Assembly: GCA_023265365.1 (NCBI GenBank)
Contig: JAHFTY010000016.1
Span: 1 to 34,659 of the forward strand
Source of the DNA: Acidobacteriota bacterium
Lineage (GTDB): Bacteria > Acidobacteriota > Terriglobia > 20CM-2-55-15
Length of the DNA stretch: 34,659 bases
Reading direction: 5' to 3'
The position numbers and the translations under genes are program-made. Shown here one piece after another: positions 1 to 7,666 of this stretch. Under the pieces are notes generated by a model, which was not told the DNA's origin, did not search any database, and was given only the letters and a program-made list of their open reading frames with translations. The stretch's first letter is position 1; every line of letters starts with the position of its first letter.

Positions 1-305
1 TTTCTTGCCACGGCGCTGCGACGTCATCTGGAACAGTTCCCTTCTCTCGACAACGGCCAGTCCCGCACGGAGCGTCAGGTTTTCTTTCCGTTCTTCATGA
101 GAATGGTTCGCACTCCGGGCCACGGCTCTTCCGCTCGGTACAACGACTCGAGGAGCAGGTCTTTATGGGTGACTGCTCGTTTTACCGGATAGTGGCCGAT
201 CTTTCCAATGTCCGGCATCCGCTCGTTCAGGTGTCCTGGGTTCCCGTGGTGAGCGGAAGCAGCAACACGAAAGACCCGGCAGCACCCGGCATCCATTCAA
301 CTTGA
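1..305 (+). pseudogene. 3' fragment of a DUF1835/DUF3658-like gene, frameshifted
   Basis: Reading from base 1 gives LATALRRHLEQFPS...SRTERQ, which resembles the conserved core of DUF1835/DUF3658 proteins. The match then jumps to another frame (codons starting at 75, 78 and so on), which reads on with LFRSVQRLEEQVFMGD and SFYRIVADLS, the usual end of that family, and stops at TGA 303-305. Restoring one T in the run of four T at 80-83 would make the two parts continuous (ERQ-VFLSVLHENG). The fault is therefore a single-base loss in a homopolymer: either real decay or a sequencing or assembly error. The 5' part lies outside the window. The function of the family is unknown to me. The family assignment rests on remembered motif similarity, so it is fairly but not fully secure. 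Confidence 0.65.
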
Positions 306-367
306 CATAACACGTCACAGTAATAGGCTTGCCCCGCCCGAATACGGCCAACAAACGGAGAAGGATT

Positions 368-1018
368 ATGAACAAATTCGTCATCATGGGAGCCAACGGC
401 TCCGGGAAAGGTACACAAGCCAGTCGACTGGCCAAAGCCTACGATCTTATCCACATTTCAGTAGGCGACATTTTCCGGTGGAATATTCAGAACCACACCA
501 AGCTCGCCGCGAAGGTCCAGCGCATCATGAACGCCGGCCTGCTCGTGCCCGACGACGTCGTCGAAGAAACCGTCAAGGCCCGACTCGATCTGCATGACTG
601 GAACTACGGCTTCATCCTCGACGGCTTCCCCCGAAACAGCACACAGGCGATGTTCTTTCTCGAATCCTACGACATTGACGCTGTGATCATGATCGACGTG
701 CCGGACGACGTGGTGAAGCAACGCATGATGGCCCGCCGCTTGTGCAGCCGCTGCGGCATTGACTACAACCTCATTTTCCATCGGCCCAAGAACGAAGACG
801 TCTGCGACGTGTGCGGCGGCAAGCTCGTGGTCCGCTCCGACGACAACCCCGAAGCCATCCAGACCCGCCTCCGGGAATACCACGAGAAGACCGACCCGAT
901 CATCAACCTTTTCCGCAGGAAAGAACTCGTCGTCGTGGTGGACGGCACGAAGCCGGCGGACGACGTGGAAAAGGAAATTCAGTCGCAGCTCCACCTGGGC
1001 CCGCCGGTGAAGAAGTGA
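368..1018 (+). CDS. adk: adenylate kinase (zinc-LID type)
   Basis: A 216-residue nucleoside monophosphate kinase, the normal length for long-form bacterial adenylate kinases, which convert ATP and AMP to two ADP in the cytoplasm. The P-loop GANGSGKGT lies at residues 8-16, and is unusual in having Ala-Asn where Pro-Gly is more common. The AMP-site segment SVGDIFR is at 31-37 and the DGFPR motif at 85-89. The LID carries four cysteines, Cys126, Cys129, Cys146 and Cys149, in the pattern of a structural zinc site. The ATG at 368 is chosen because GGAGAAGG precedes it and the family's N-terminus begins there; an upstream in-frame ATG at 329 would add an atypical basic extension. It stands alone, convergent with the DinB-like gene. 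A paralogue elsewhere in the genome is possible, so the symbol names the family. Confidence 0.88.
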   Translation: MNKFVIMGANGSGKGTQASRLAKAYDLIHISVGDIFRWNIQNHTKLAAKVQRIMNAGLLVPDDVVEETVKARLDLHDWNYGFILDGFPRNSTQAMFFLESYDIDAVIMIDVPDDVVKQRMMARRLCSRCGIDYNLIFHRPKNEDVCDVCGGKLVVRSDDNPEAIQTRLREYHEKTDPIINLFRRKELVVVVDGTKPADDVEKEIQSQLHLGPPVKK

Positions 1019-1071
1019 CGGGGGTGGCGGCATCAGTACTCACAACGGAAGGCTATGATTCGCGCAGATGC

Positions 1072-1098
1072 CGCTTCGTCCTTATTTCGGACGAAGCG
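1072..1098. terminator. perfect hairpin between convergent genes
   Basis: CGCTTCGTCC at 1072-1081 and its exact reverse complement at 1089-1098 enclose a 7-base loop that contains the stop codon of the DinB-like gene (1082-1084). The position between two convergent genes suggests a shared transcription end. There is no T-run on either side, so it is not a standard intrinsic terminator. Confidence 0.4.
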
Positions 1099-1975
1099 CC
1101 GACCATGTGCCTGCCGCGTGGCCGCCGAAGTCAGCGACGCCCGCCATCGCGTCTGTGCCTGGTTTTCCGATGAGCGTCACCGGCAGTGTTTGAAGGAATA
1201 CTGTCAATTTCAATTCAGTGGGATTCAGGTCGCCGGCAAGCTTCACAAGACCCCGTTCGGAATCCGCATCGGCTGAGAGACTCGAACCATCAATGCGGAT
1301 CGTCAGCGTGGCCCGAACCGGACCGTTCGGCGTCTCCACAACCAGGTTCCAGTCTCCGCTCACATCCTTGTATCCGGTCGTGGAAACCCTCGCTTGCACC
1401 GGCGTTCGGACGGCGCGGAGCTGCGAGGTTGGAGGCACCACCTTCTTCATCCTCATGTAGGTCACCAGATTTCCGTAGTGCTCGAACGCGTGCTGGACAT
1501 GAAACGCCAGCGCCGTGAGCTGCGGTACCTGAAGCGGGCCTTGCCGGGTTCCTTCGCCCCCGGCATCGAATTTCACGAGAGCCTTGCCGGCGGCGTCGGT
1601 CATATCCGCGTAGGTCTTGTCGCAATAAGCAAAAGACTCCGCCAGGACTTTCGTGAGCGCCGCCTTCGTAGTCGCGCTTCGCTCGATACCGCTTTCCATT
1701 GGAGGATCCTGGCCGTTGACAATCGAACACATGCGGTAATTCGCATCCGCCAGATGCCCGACAAATTGCCCGAAGCTGCGCACGTCCTGCCCCTGCGTCG
1801 GACGGAACCCATAGTTTTCCTCCAGCATCGCCGCTGCGGTCCCCGTAACGATTCCTTTGATCAGCGAATAATTGAATCGGGCGCCGTCGGAAAGAGGATT
1901 CACCGCATTCGGCTGGACTTGAGCGCATAGCTGGATGTTGACCAACAACACCAAACCTAAGAACGGAGTCTTCAA
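1082..1975 (-). CDS. secreted DinB-fold protein with C-terminal beta domain
   Basis: A 297-residue protein with an N-terminal signal peptide (about residues 1-19, hydrophobic, ending near CAQ). Residues about 25-180 look like the DinB four-helix bundle; the likely metal ligands are His74, His162 and His166, with the last two in the spacing H-x3-H. The last 90 residues form a separate domain of alternating beta character containing GDWNLVVETPNGPVRATLTI, of a kind often found after DinB in secreted acidobacterial proteins. DinB-fold enzymes include metal-dependent thiol transferases, but the substrate here is unknown. The start is TTG at 1975-1973; it is chosen because AGGAGG lies seven or so bases upstream and the signal peptide begins there. 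It follows the large transporter gene by 52 bases on the same strand and may be co-transcribed with it. Confidence 0.75.
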   Translation of the reverse strand: MKTPFLGLVLLVNIQLCAQVQPNAVNPLSDGARFNYSLIKGIVTGTAAAMLEENYGFRPTQGQDVRSFGQFVGHLADANYRMCSIVNGQDPPMESGIERSATTKAALTKVLAESFAYCDKTYADMTDAAGKALVKFDAGGEGTRQGPLQVPQLTALAFHVQHAFEHYGNLVTYMRMKKVVPPTSQLRAVRTPVQARVSTTGYKDVSGDWNLVVETPNGPVRATLTIRIDGSSLSADADSERGLVKLAGDLNPTELKLTVFLQTLPVTLIGKPGTDAMAGVADFGGHAAGTWSALRPK

Positions 1976-2027
1976 GCCACCCTCCTGTTGAAGTCACTGT
2001 TGTCCCAATATGGCGAAATCGAGGAAC

Positions 2028-5000
2028 TTACAAGAGCGTTCCCCGAAGAACGATCAGCGCCACGGTGAAGTAAATAATCAGTCCGGTAACGTCCACCAGC
2101 GTTGCGACGAACGGCGCGGACGACGTGGCCGGATCGAAGCCCATCCTGCGCAGGACAAAGGGCAGGAGCGAACCGACCAGCGTGCCCCACAGCACGACGC
2201 CCACCAGCGAAAGAGACACCGTGAGCGCAACGAGAAGCCAGTGCGGACCGTAGATTGACGAGAAGGCGGACCATATCGAAATCCGCAGGAAGCCGACCAT
2301 TCCCAGAATGGCGCCGAGCGCCAGGCCTGCCAATACTTCGCGGCGCATCACGCGCCACCAGTCCGCCAGGCCCACTTCTCCCAGCGCCAAAGCGCGGATG
2401 ACGAGCGACGTGGCCTGGGACCCCGAGTTGCCGCCGCTGGAGATGATCAGCGGCACGAACAGGGCCAGTACGACCGCTTTTGAAATCTCCAGTTCGAAGA
2501 CGCCCATCGCGGTCGCAGTCAGCATTTCGCCCAGAAAGAGCGCCGTCAGCCATCCCGCGCGTTTGCGGACCATCCGGCTGAACGCGATCCGCATGTACGG
2601 CTCATCGAGCGCTTCGGATCCGCCGATCTGCTGGATGTCCTTGGTGGCCGCCGCCTCGGCGACGTCCAGGACGTCGTCGATCGTGACGATGCCGATGAGG
2701 TTGCCGCCGGTATCCGTTACCGGAAGGGCGCTGCGGTCGTACTGCCGGAACGCCGCGACAGCGGCGGTCTGATCGTCGGTGGCCTTGAGCGCGACGAAAC
2801 GGCGGTCCATCAGGCCGGAAACGTGGTTGTCGAGCGAGGTCAGCAGAAACTCCCGGATCCGGATGTCGTCGATCAACAACCCCTGCTCGTCGACGACGTA
2901 AATCACGTTCAGCGTTTCGCTGTCCTGGCCATGCGTGCGGACATAGTCCAGAACTTCCTTCACGGTCCAGTGCTCGCGGACGCTGACGTAATGCGGCGTC
3001 ATCAGGCGGCCCACCGATCCCTCGGGGTAGCCGAGAAGCCTCAATGCGACGGCGCGTTCCGCCGGCGTCAGCATGGACAGAAGCTGCCGTGTGACGGCCG
3101 CGGGCAGTTCTTCAAGAAACATGGTGCGGTCGTCCGGCGCCATGTTGTTCAACAGGGCCGCCACGTCTTCCTGGGCCATCGCTTTCAGCAGGGCTTCCTG
3201 GCTCTCCAGCGACAGGTACTCGAATACCGCCGCGGCGTTCTTGCGCGGAAGGAAACGGAAGACGATGACCTGGTCCTCGAGGCTGAGGTCCGTCAGGATC
3301 TCGGCCAGATCGTTCGCGTGACGATTGCGAACCAGGTCGCGAAGCCTCGAATAGTTGCCTTCGTGAACCGCCGCGGCCAGCTCGTCTGCCGGGTGCGCGG
3401 CGTTGCGAATGGCCCCCAGCGCTTCGTCGCGCTGCGGACCGGTAAGTTGTTTTTCCATTTGATTGAGCGCCGCACGAACAACGTCGTGATGATGGACGTG
3501 GAGTCCGACCGCCTTGACGGCATCGAGCCACACGCGATGAATCAATTCAAGATCGCCGGCCGAAAGCGATGGCGAGTGAGCGCCGAGGTGGTACGCGTCG
3601 GTGCGGCCACTCTGACGATGAATGACAAGGCGAAGGTGCTGGTTCGGCCCTTTCTCCGCTCGTTCCCACGCCTCGCCGACAAGCCGGGCTTGCTCATCGG
3701 CCGACAATGTCGACGACTCGCCGACATACACTTCAGACGAATGCAGCCGGACCGCCACACCGATCACGCCGTCGAAAACATTGTTCGCCGGAACAATCAG
3801 CAGGCGGACGGGCCGCCCGCCTCGCTCGGTCAGCGCGACAACCTGTGAAAACAAACGGCTCTCCTCGGGCGTCCACACGCTGGATTCACCGGAGGCGTGA
3901 TCCATATCGACTCCGAGCAGACGCACGGTCACCACGACCACATCGCGATCTCCGGCTGCCTGGAGGCCCGCAACCACATGCGACAGGGAGTGGGGATGGC
4001 GCACGGAAACCAGAACATTTCCAGGCCGCACGTCCACCTGGCCCAGCGAAACGTCGGTCGAAGGAAGCAGTTCGAAGGGGCTGTCTTCTTCCGGCCCCAC
4101 CGCCTCGATCCCCTTCGTCCGCGTCGCCAGCGCGACCGCCAGCCCGCCGATCAGGCTGAGGGCCGCAATCGCCGGTATGTCGCCGGATAAGAGAATGACC
4201 GCGGACACCGCGGCGATCAGCGTCCCGACCGCTCCCAAAAGAAAAACCGGAACCTTGAAGATCTGCGGACCGGCCCGCACGCCCCTCAGCCGGATGACCG
4301 ACGCAATTTTCAGGATGACGGTCGACGCCACGGCCAGACCATACGCTCGCGCCAGCCAGGTCACCTGTCCGCCGCTGACCACAATCACCATGACGGCAGC
4401 CGCAGCCGCCGCGTTCAAAGGATCCACGCCAAAGGATCGCCGCTGCGCCGAAAGCCGCCGCAAAAGCTGCTCGGCATCTTCAAGAGAAGCGTGCGCCGCC
4501 GGCACCAGCATCAGAACCGCGGACACACCGACGAGAAGAGTCATGAGACCCTTCAGCCAGAGTGGAATCCGCAGGTATTGGACCAGGCCTGCAAGAGGCG
4601 CCGGCACCCAGAAATGGGCGGCTTCTGCGGGTACCAGCCCGACGAAGAGCAGCGACAGCAGGACCGTCAGCACAAAAACGAAAAACGTCGCAAACACGCT
4701 GGTCCGGCGCAACGCTTCCAGGCGGGGCGGCGCAAATTCGTGCGCGACCCGGGCCAGCGTGTCCCCTCCTCCAATCGCGGGCAGAACCAGTGCGACGGCG
4801 AGAAGCCATTGCAACGCCGGGAAGTCCCCGCCCGGCAGAGGCGGCACCAGAAACAATCCGGAGGACAGTCCGCTTCGCGAGACGGCGGCGACTCCCATCA
4901 TGACCAGCGCGATCAGGACTCCCACGGCCGTCCATACCGCCTTTGCAATCGTCGACGACGGAAGATCCAGGCCAACCCGGGCCCGTGTCCACAGCAGACC

Positions 5001-5474
5001 GACGAGGCCCATCGCCCCAACCGTGACCAGTTCCGTCACGGTCAGCCGGGCCGTGACGCTCCATTCGGCAATCCATACCGCGCCGAAGCTGACCAGATAC
5101 TGGCCGCACAACACGCAAGCCAGCGCGATGAGCAACAGACGCTCGGTCAACACCGCAGCCGAGGCGATGTTCGCGGTACCCCGGCCAAACGCCTGATCCG
5201 TCCGGCCGATCAACCCGCCCGGAATGAACAGCGCCCAACCCTCGATATCGATCGCACGCACCAGCGCCCCGATCATGCACGCGCCGAGAATGAACCACGG
5301 CGCCGGCTCCCCAATCGCCGACCGCGCCACGCCCGACAGGAAGAACGCCGCAATTGCAAGTTCCGGCAAGGCGAGAGCAACCGCTCTCGACACCGAAATG
5401 AACGACAGCAACGTCGTTGTTGTCGAGACGATGCGAACCTGGCGCCTGGTATTCGCGGACACTCCGGCATTCAT
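2028..5474 (-). CDS. APC-like permease / USP-like / MgtE fusion transporter
   Basis: An 1148-residue protein, more than twice the length of MgtE. Residues 1-450 contain about ten to twelve hydrophobic segments and resemble amino-acid/polyamine permeases of the APC superfamily. Residues 480-660 form a soluble region resembling a universal-stress-protein domain. From about 690 it is a complete MgtE magnesium channel: helical N domain (about 700-815), two CBS domains (about 822-945), then five membrane segments (about 975-1145) with SSGGNSGSQAT at 1012-1022 and the pore aspartate Asp1128 in TLVDVTGL. MgtE carries Mg2+ inward and is gated by Mg2+ binding to its N and CBS domains. The MgtE part is closely related to the ordinary MgtE at 13183-14499. 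The permease substrate is not known. The reading frame is open throughout, so this is not two genes joined by a missed stop. The ATG at 5474 has no clear Shine-Dalgarno sequence. Confidence 0.85.
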   Translation of the reverse strand: MNAGVSANTRRQVRIVSTTTTLLSFISVSRAVALALPELAIAAFFLSGVARSAIGEPAPWFILGACMIGALVRAIDIEGWALFIPGGLIGRTDQAFGRGTANIASAAVLTERLLLIALACVLCGQYLVSFGAVWIAEWSVTARLTVTELVTVGAMGLVGLLWTRARVGLDLPSSTIAKAVWTAVGVLIALVMMGVAAVSRSGLSSGLFLVPPLPGGDFPALQWLLAVALVLPAIGGGDTLARVAHEFAPPRLEALRRTSVFATFFVFVLTVLLSLLFVGLVPAEAAHFWVPAPLAGLVQYLRIPLWLKGLMTLLVGVSAVLMLVPAAHASLEDAEQLLRRLSAQRRSFGVDPLNAAAAAAVMVIVVSGGQVTWLARAYGLAVASTVILKIASVIRLRGVRAGPQIFKVPVFLLGAVGTLIAAVSAVILLSGDIPAIAALSLIGGLAVALATRTKGIEAVGPEEDSPFELLPSTDVSLGQVDVRPGNVLVSVRHPHSLSHVVAGLQAAGDRDVVVVTVRLLGVDMDHASGESSVWTPEESRLFSQVVALTERGGRPVRLLIVPANNVFDGVIGVAVRLHSSEVYVGESSTLSADEQARLVGEAWERAEKGPNQHLRLVIHRQSGRTDAYHLGAHSPSLSAGDLELIHRVWLDAVKAVGLHVHHHDVVRAALNQMEKQLTGPQRDEALGAIRNAAHPADELAAAVHEGNYSRLRDLVRNRHANDLAEILTDLSLEDQVIVFRFLPRKNAAAVFEYLSLESQEALLKAMAQEDVAALLNNMAPDDRTMFLEELPAAVTRQLLSMLTPAERAVALRLLGYPEGSVGRLMTPHYVSVREHWTVKEVLDYVRTHGQDSETLNVIYVVDEQGLLIDDIRIREFLLTSLDNHVSGLMDRRFVALKATDDQTAAVAAFRQYDRSALPVTDTGGNLIGIVTIDDVLDVAEAAATKDIQQIGGSEALDEPYMRIAFSRMVRKRAGWLTALFLGEMLTATAMGVFELEISKAVVLALFVPLIISSGGNSGSQATSLVIRALALGEVGLADWWRVMRREVLAGLALGAILGMVGFLRISIWSAFSSIYGPHWLLVALTVSLSLVGVVLWGTLVGSLLPFVLRRMGFDPATSSAPFVATLVDVTGLIIYFTVALIVLRGTLL

Positions 5475-5540
5475 GAAAGTGCCGTCAGTATAGCTTCAAA
5501 TTTTAGTCATCATCGAACTACCGGCGCGGATTCAACCGCT

Positions 5541-5639
5541 GTAGAATGGCCCTGCTTTGAAAACAACGAGCCTTCTGATTACCCTGCCCAGGCCTGCTGC
5601 AACGGCATGAACACCATGATCGATGCGATGACGCACTAA
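5541..5639 (+). pseudogene. decayed 3' end of a second DUF4159 gene
   Basis: Just upstream of the intact DUF4159 gene, bases 5604-5639 encode GMNTMIDAMTH followed by a stop; the intact gene ends GMNIMIYAMTH followed by a stop. The last 36 bases including the stop agree at 30 positions, and both stops are followed at once by a similar GGAG ribosome-binding stretch. Weaker similarity (WPCF against LPCY) may reach back to about 5541. Further upstream is the start of the opposing transporter gene, so only the tail survives. The best explanation is a former tandem duplicate. Confidence 0.6.
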
Positions 5640-5654
5640 GGAGCAATTCGGATC

Positions 5655-6503
5655 GTGAAAACCGCCGGCCTTCTGCTTCTTGTTATCGCACTCGGCACGG
5701 GAGCCTTCATCGGCCTCCGGTCCGTCTTCGCGGATGTCAACCCGGACTCGCCGGAGTTCTACTTCACACGGCTCGCCTACTCCGAAAGCCCCAACGGATG
5801 CTGCCGCCATCGCGGCGGATTCCGGCAGCGGACGATGCCGGTTCCTCCGCCTTTTGACTGTCCCGAGTTTGGCGGCAGGAACTTCTTTCCGCCACAGGGC
5901 TGGGGCTGGGGCACAGACTATCCCGGCGGCGACTGCAAGTTCATGGGAGGCATCCATCGGTTGACCGGGATGCGCGTGAGTCCGAATCCGAACGTCATCG
6001 GGGTCAAGGACCCCCGGCTCTTCAAGTTCCCTTTTGTCTACATCGTCGAACCGGGTGGAATGTACTTCGATGATCAGGACGCCGGTATCATGCGCGAATA
6101 CCTGCTGCGCGGCGGATTCCTATTCGCCGACGATTTCTGGGGACTGCGCGAAGGGGGAAACTTCGCCGCTCAGATGCGGAAGGTTTTTCCGGAACGCGCT
6201 CTCGAAGTGATTCCGCTGACCGACGAAGTCTTTCACACCTTCTTCGACGTCGAGTCGCTGATTCAGGTACCGAATCAGGGCCAGGGTTGTTACGGGGGAC
6301 CGACATTCGAGGTGTACGACGACACGGAACCGCGCGTTTACGGCATCCGTGACGACAACGGCCGTCTGATGGTGATTGCCACTTACAATTCAGATTTTGG
6401 TGATGCGTGGGAGTACATGGACCTTCCCTGCTATCCCGAAAAGTATTCCGGCCGGGCGTACCGCGTCGGCATGAACATCATGATCTACGCAATGACGCAT
6501 TAG
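5655..6503 (+). CDS. DUF4159 domain protein, membrane-anchored or exported
   Basis: 282 residues. An N-terminal hydrophobic stretch (about 3-26) acts as a signal or anchor. The rest fits the DUF4159 domain, a glutamine-amidotransferase-like fold of unknown activity: FYFTRLAYSE near 35, DPRLFKFPFVYIVEPGGM near 120-137, and LLRGGFLFADDFWG near 151-164. Near the N-terminus there is an unusual Cys/Arg/Pro-rich insert (NGCCRHRGGFRQR). The start is GTG at 5655, supported by AAGGAG eleven bases upstream. The cyanophycinase-like gene begins ten bases after its stop, so the two are probably one transcript. DUF4159 proteins are common in acidobacterial genomes, but I know of no demonstrated function. 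Confidence 0.8.
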   Translation: MKTAGLLLLVIALGTGAFIGLRSVFADVNPDSPEFYFTRLAYSESPNGCCRHRGGFRQRTMPVPPPFDCPEFGGRNFFPPQGWGWGTDYPGGDCKFMGGIHRLTGMRVSPNPNVIGVKDPRLFKFPFVYIVEPGGMYFDDQDAGIMREYLLRGGFLFADDFWGLREGGNFAAQMRKVFPERALEVIPLTDEVFHTFFDVESLIQVPNQGQGCYGGPTFEVYDDTEPRVYGIRDDNGRLMVIATYNSDFGDAWEYMDLPCYPEKYSGRAYRVGMNIMIYAMTH

Positions 6504-6513
6504 AGGAGAAGCA

Positions 6514-7389
6514 ATGATCGCAAGAATGCTGACTGCCCTGTTGTTCGTACTGATTTCGACTCCCGCGTTCTCCCAGGAATCCCGGCCCGAATACGGTCCC
6601 GCCAAAGGCACGCTGCTGATCGTCGGCGGCGGCACGCTGGATGGAACCGGAATCTTCGAAAAGTTCATCGAGCTTGGCGGCGGCAAGGACAAGAAGTTCG
6701 TCATCGTTCCCACCGCGGGCGGCAACCGGAGTAACGACGGATCGCTTCGCGTTTACAAAGAGGAAGAGGTTCTGAAGTCCTGGAAAGAACTTGGCCTGAC
6801 CAACGTGCACATGCTGCACTCGCACGATCCGAAGGTGGCCAACACGCCGGAGTTTGCGAAGGTGCTGACGGACGCCAACGGCGTCTGGTTCATCGGCGGA
6901 CGACAGTGGAATCTCGTCGATTCGTACGCGGACACATTGACCCAGCACGAATTCGAGAAGGTGCTCGAACGCGGGGGCGTCATCGCAGGCACTTCCGCAG
7001 GCGCGACCATCCAGGGACAGTTTCTGGTTCGCGGCGCGAGATCGGGTTCCGAGGTCATCATTGCGCCGGAGCCGGAGCATCGTGCCGGATTCGCCTTCCT
7101 GAAGAAATCCGCCATCGATCAGCACATCAATACGCGCAACCGGTGGGACGACATCATTCCGCTCGTCAAACAGAATCCGGACCTTCTCGGCATCGGCCTG
7201 TCCGAAAAAACCGCGATCATTGTGAAAGGCGACCGCTTCGAGGTGATGGGCGCCTGGAAGGTCGCCATCCACGACAACACCCGCCTTTATCAGCCGTGGG
7301 AAAAGCCGTACTACGTCCTGTCCGTGGGCGACGTGTATAACATGAAGACCCGGAAAATCGAGAAGCTGGGCACGGGATCCAAAAACTGA
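6514..7389 (+). CDS. cyanophycinase-like S51 peptidase, exported
   Basis: A 291-residue protein with a clear signal peptide (about 1-20, ending AFS-QE). The mature part fits the cyanophycinase branch of peptidase family S51: LLIVGGGTLDGTG near 34-46, FIGGRQWNLVD near 126-136, and the nucleophile Ser161 in AGTSAGAT. Glu180 and His204 in IDQHINTRNR stand where the remaining catalytic residues are expected. Cyanophycinases cut beta-Asp-Arg dipeptides from cyanophycin. No cyanophycin synthetase is in view, and secretion suggests use of an outside polymer or another isoaspartyl or peptide substrate. AGGAG lies a few bases before the ATG. It is the second gene of a pair with the DUF4159 gene. Confidence 0.85.
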   Translation: MIARMLTALLFVLISTPAFSQESRPEYGPAKGTLLIVGGGTLDGTGIFEKFIELGGGKDKKFVIVPTAGGNRSNDGSLRVYKEEEVLKSWKELGLTNVHMLHSHDPKVANTPEFAKVLTDANGVWFIGGRQWNLVDSYADTLTQHEFEKVLERGGVIAGTSAGATIQGQFLVRGARSGSEVIIAPEPEHRAGFAFLKKSAIDQHINTRNRWDDIIPLVKQNPDLLGIGLSEKTAIIVKGDRFEVMGAWKVAIHDNTRLYQPWEKPYYVLSVGDVYNMKTRKIEKLGTGSKN

Positions 7390-7454
7390 TCGCATTAGCC
7401 GCCTTCGCGCCACCGGTTCTGTCGGAAATGCACGTATGAAACCGTGGCGTCGCA

Positions 7455-7601
7455 GGACGGGGACTTTTCCCCGCCTTGGCCAAGGCGGGGTGCCGCGAAG
7501 CGGCGGGGCGGTTCGTTCAATAAAATCCATTTCGTGAACAGCACCACCCCGGCGCTTCGCGCCACCCCTCCTCGTCGAGGAGGGGAAACCACTTCTCCTC
7601 G
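7455..7601 (+). repeat. palindrome-rich dispersed repeat, copy 1
   Basis: A non-coding element filling the gap between the cyanophycinase-like gene and the ABC-F gene. It contains GGGGA/TCCCC at 7461-7472, a perfect 22-base palindrome at 7469-7490 (CCCCGCCTTGG followed by its reverse complement), GCCGC-gaa-GCGGC at 7492-7504, a variable centre of about 35 bases, GGCGC/GCGCC around 7551-7563, and CCCCTCCTC/GAGGAGGGG at 7565-7585. A second copy in opposite orientation lies at 22527-22670. The conserved hairpin arms around a variable centre resemble REP or MITE-like elements. Confidence 0.85.
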
Positions 7602-7666
7602 ATTTTGCTTCATTGCGACAGCAGTGGCTCGCTGAGGAGAGGAAGAAAGTATGCTAATGGTTTCGC

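Noticed and set aside
302-307. TTGACA as a -35 element for adk
   Set aside because: It is a perfect -35 hexamer, but nothing like a -10 box lies 16-18 bases downstream (the bases there read AGGCTT). The TAATAG at 321 is only 13 bases away.
4491-5639. Long plus-strand open frame (382 codons)
   Set aside because: It lies antisense to the fusion transporter and its translation is low-complexity Arg/Gln/His-rich with no family resemblance. Only its last 33 or so codons have meaning, as the decayed DUF4159 tail.
7455-7601. CRISPR array or insertion sequence
   Set aside because: There are no regularly spaced repeats or spacers, and no transposase frame. The element is too short and is best described as a REP- or MITE-like repeat.
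6478-7613. Minus-strand open frames over the cyanophycinase gene and the repeat
   Set aside because: They are antisense frames. The apparently conserved peptide text (PPRR...GQGGEKSP) is only the translation of the palindromic repeat.
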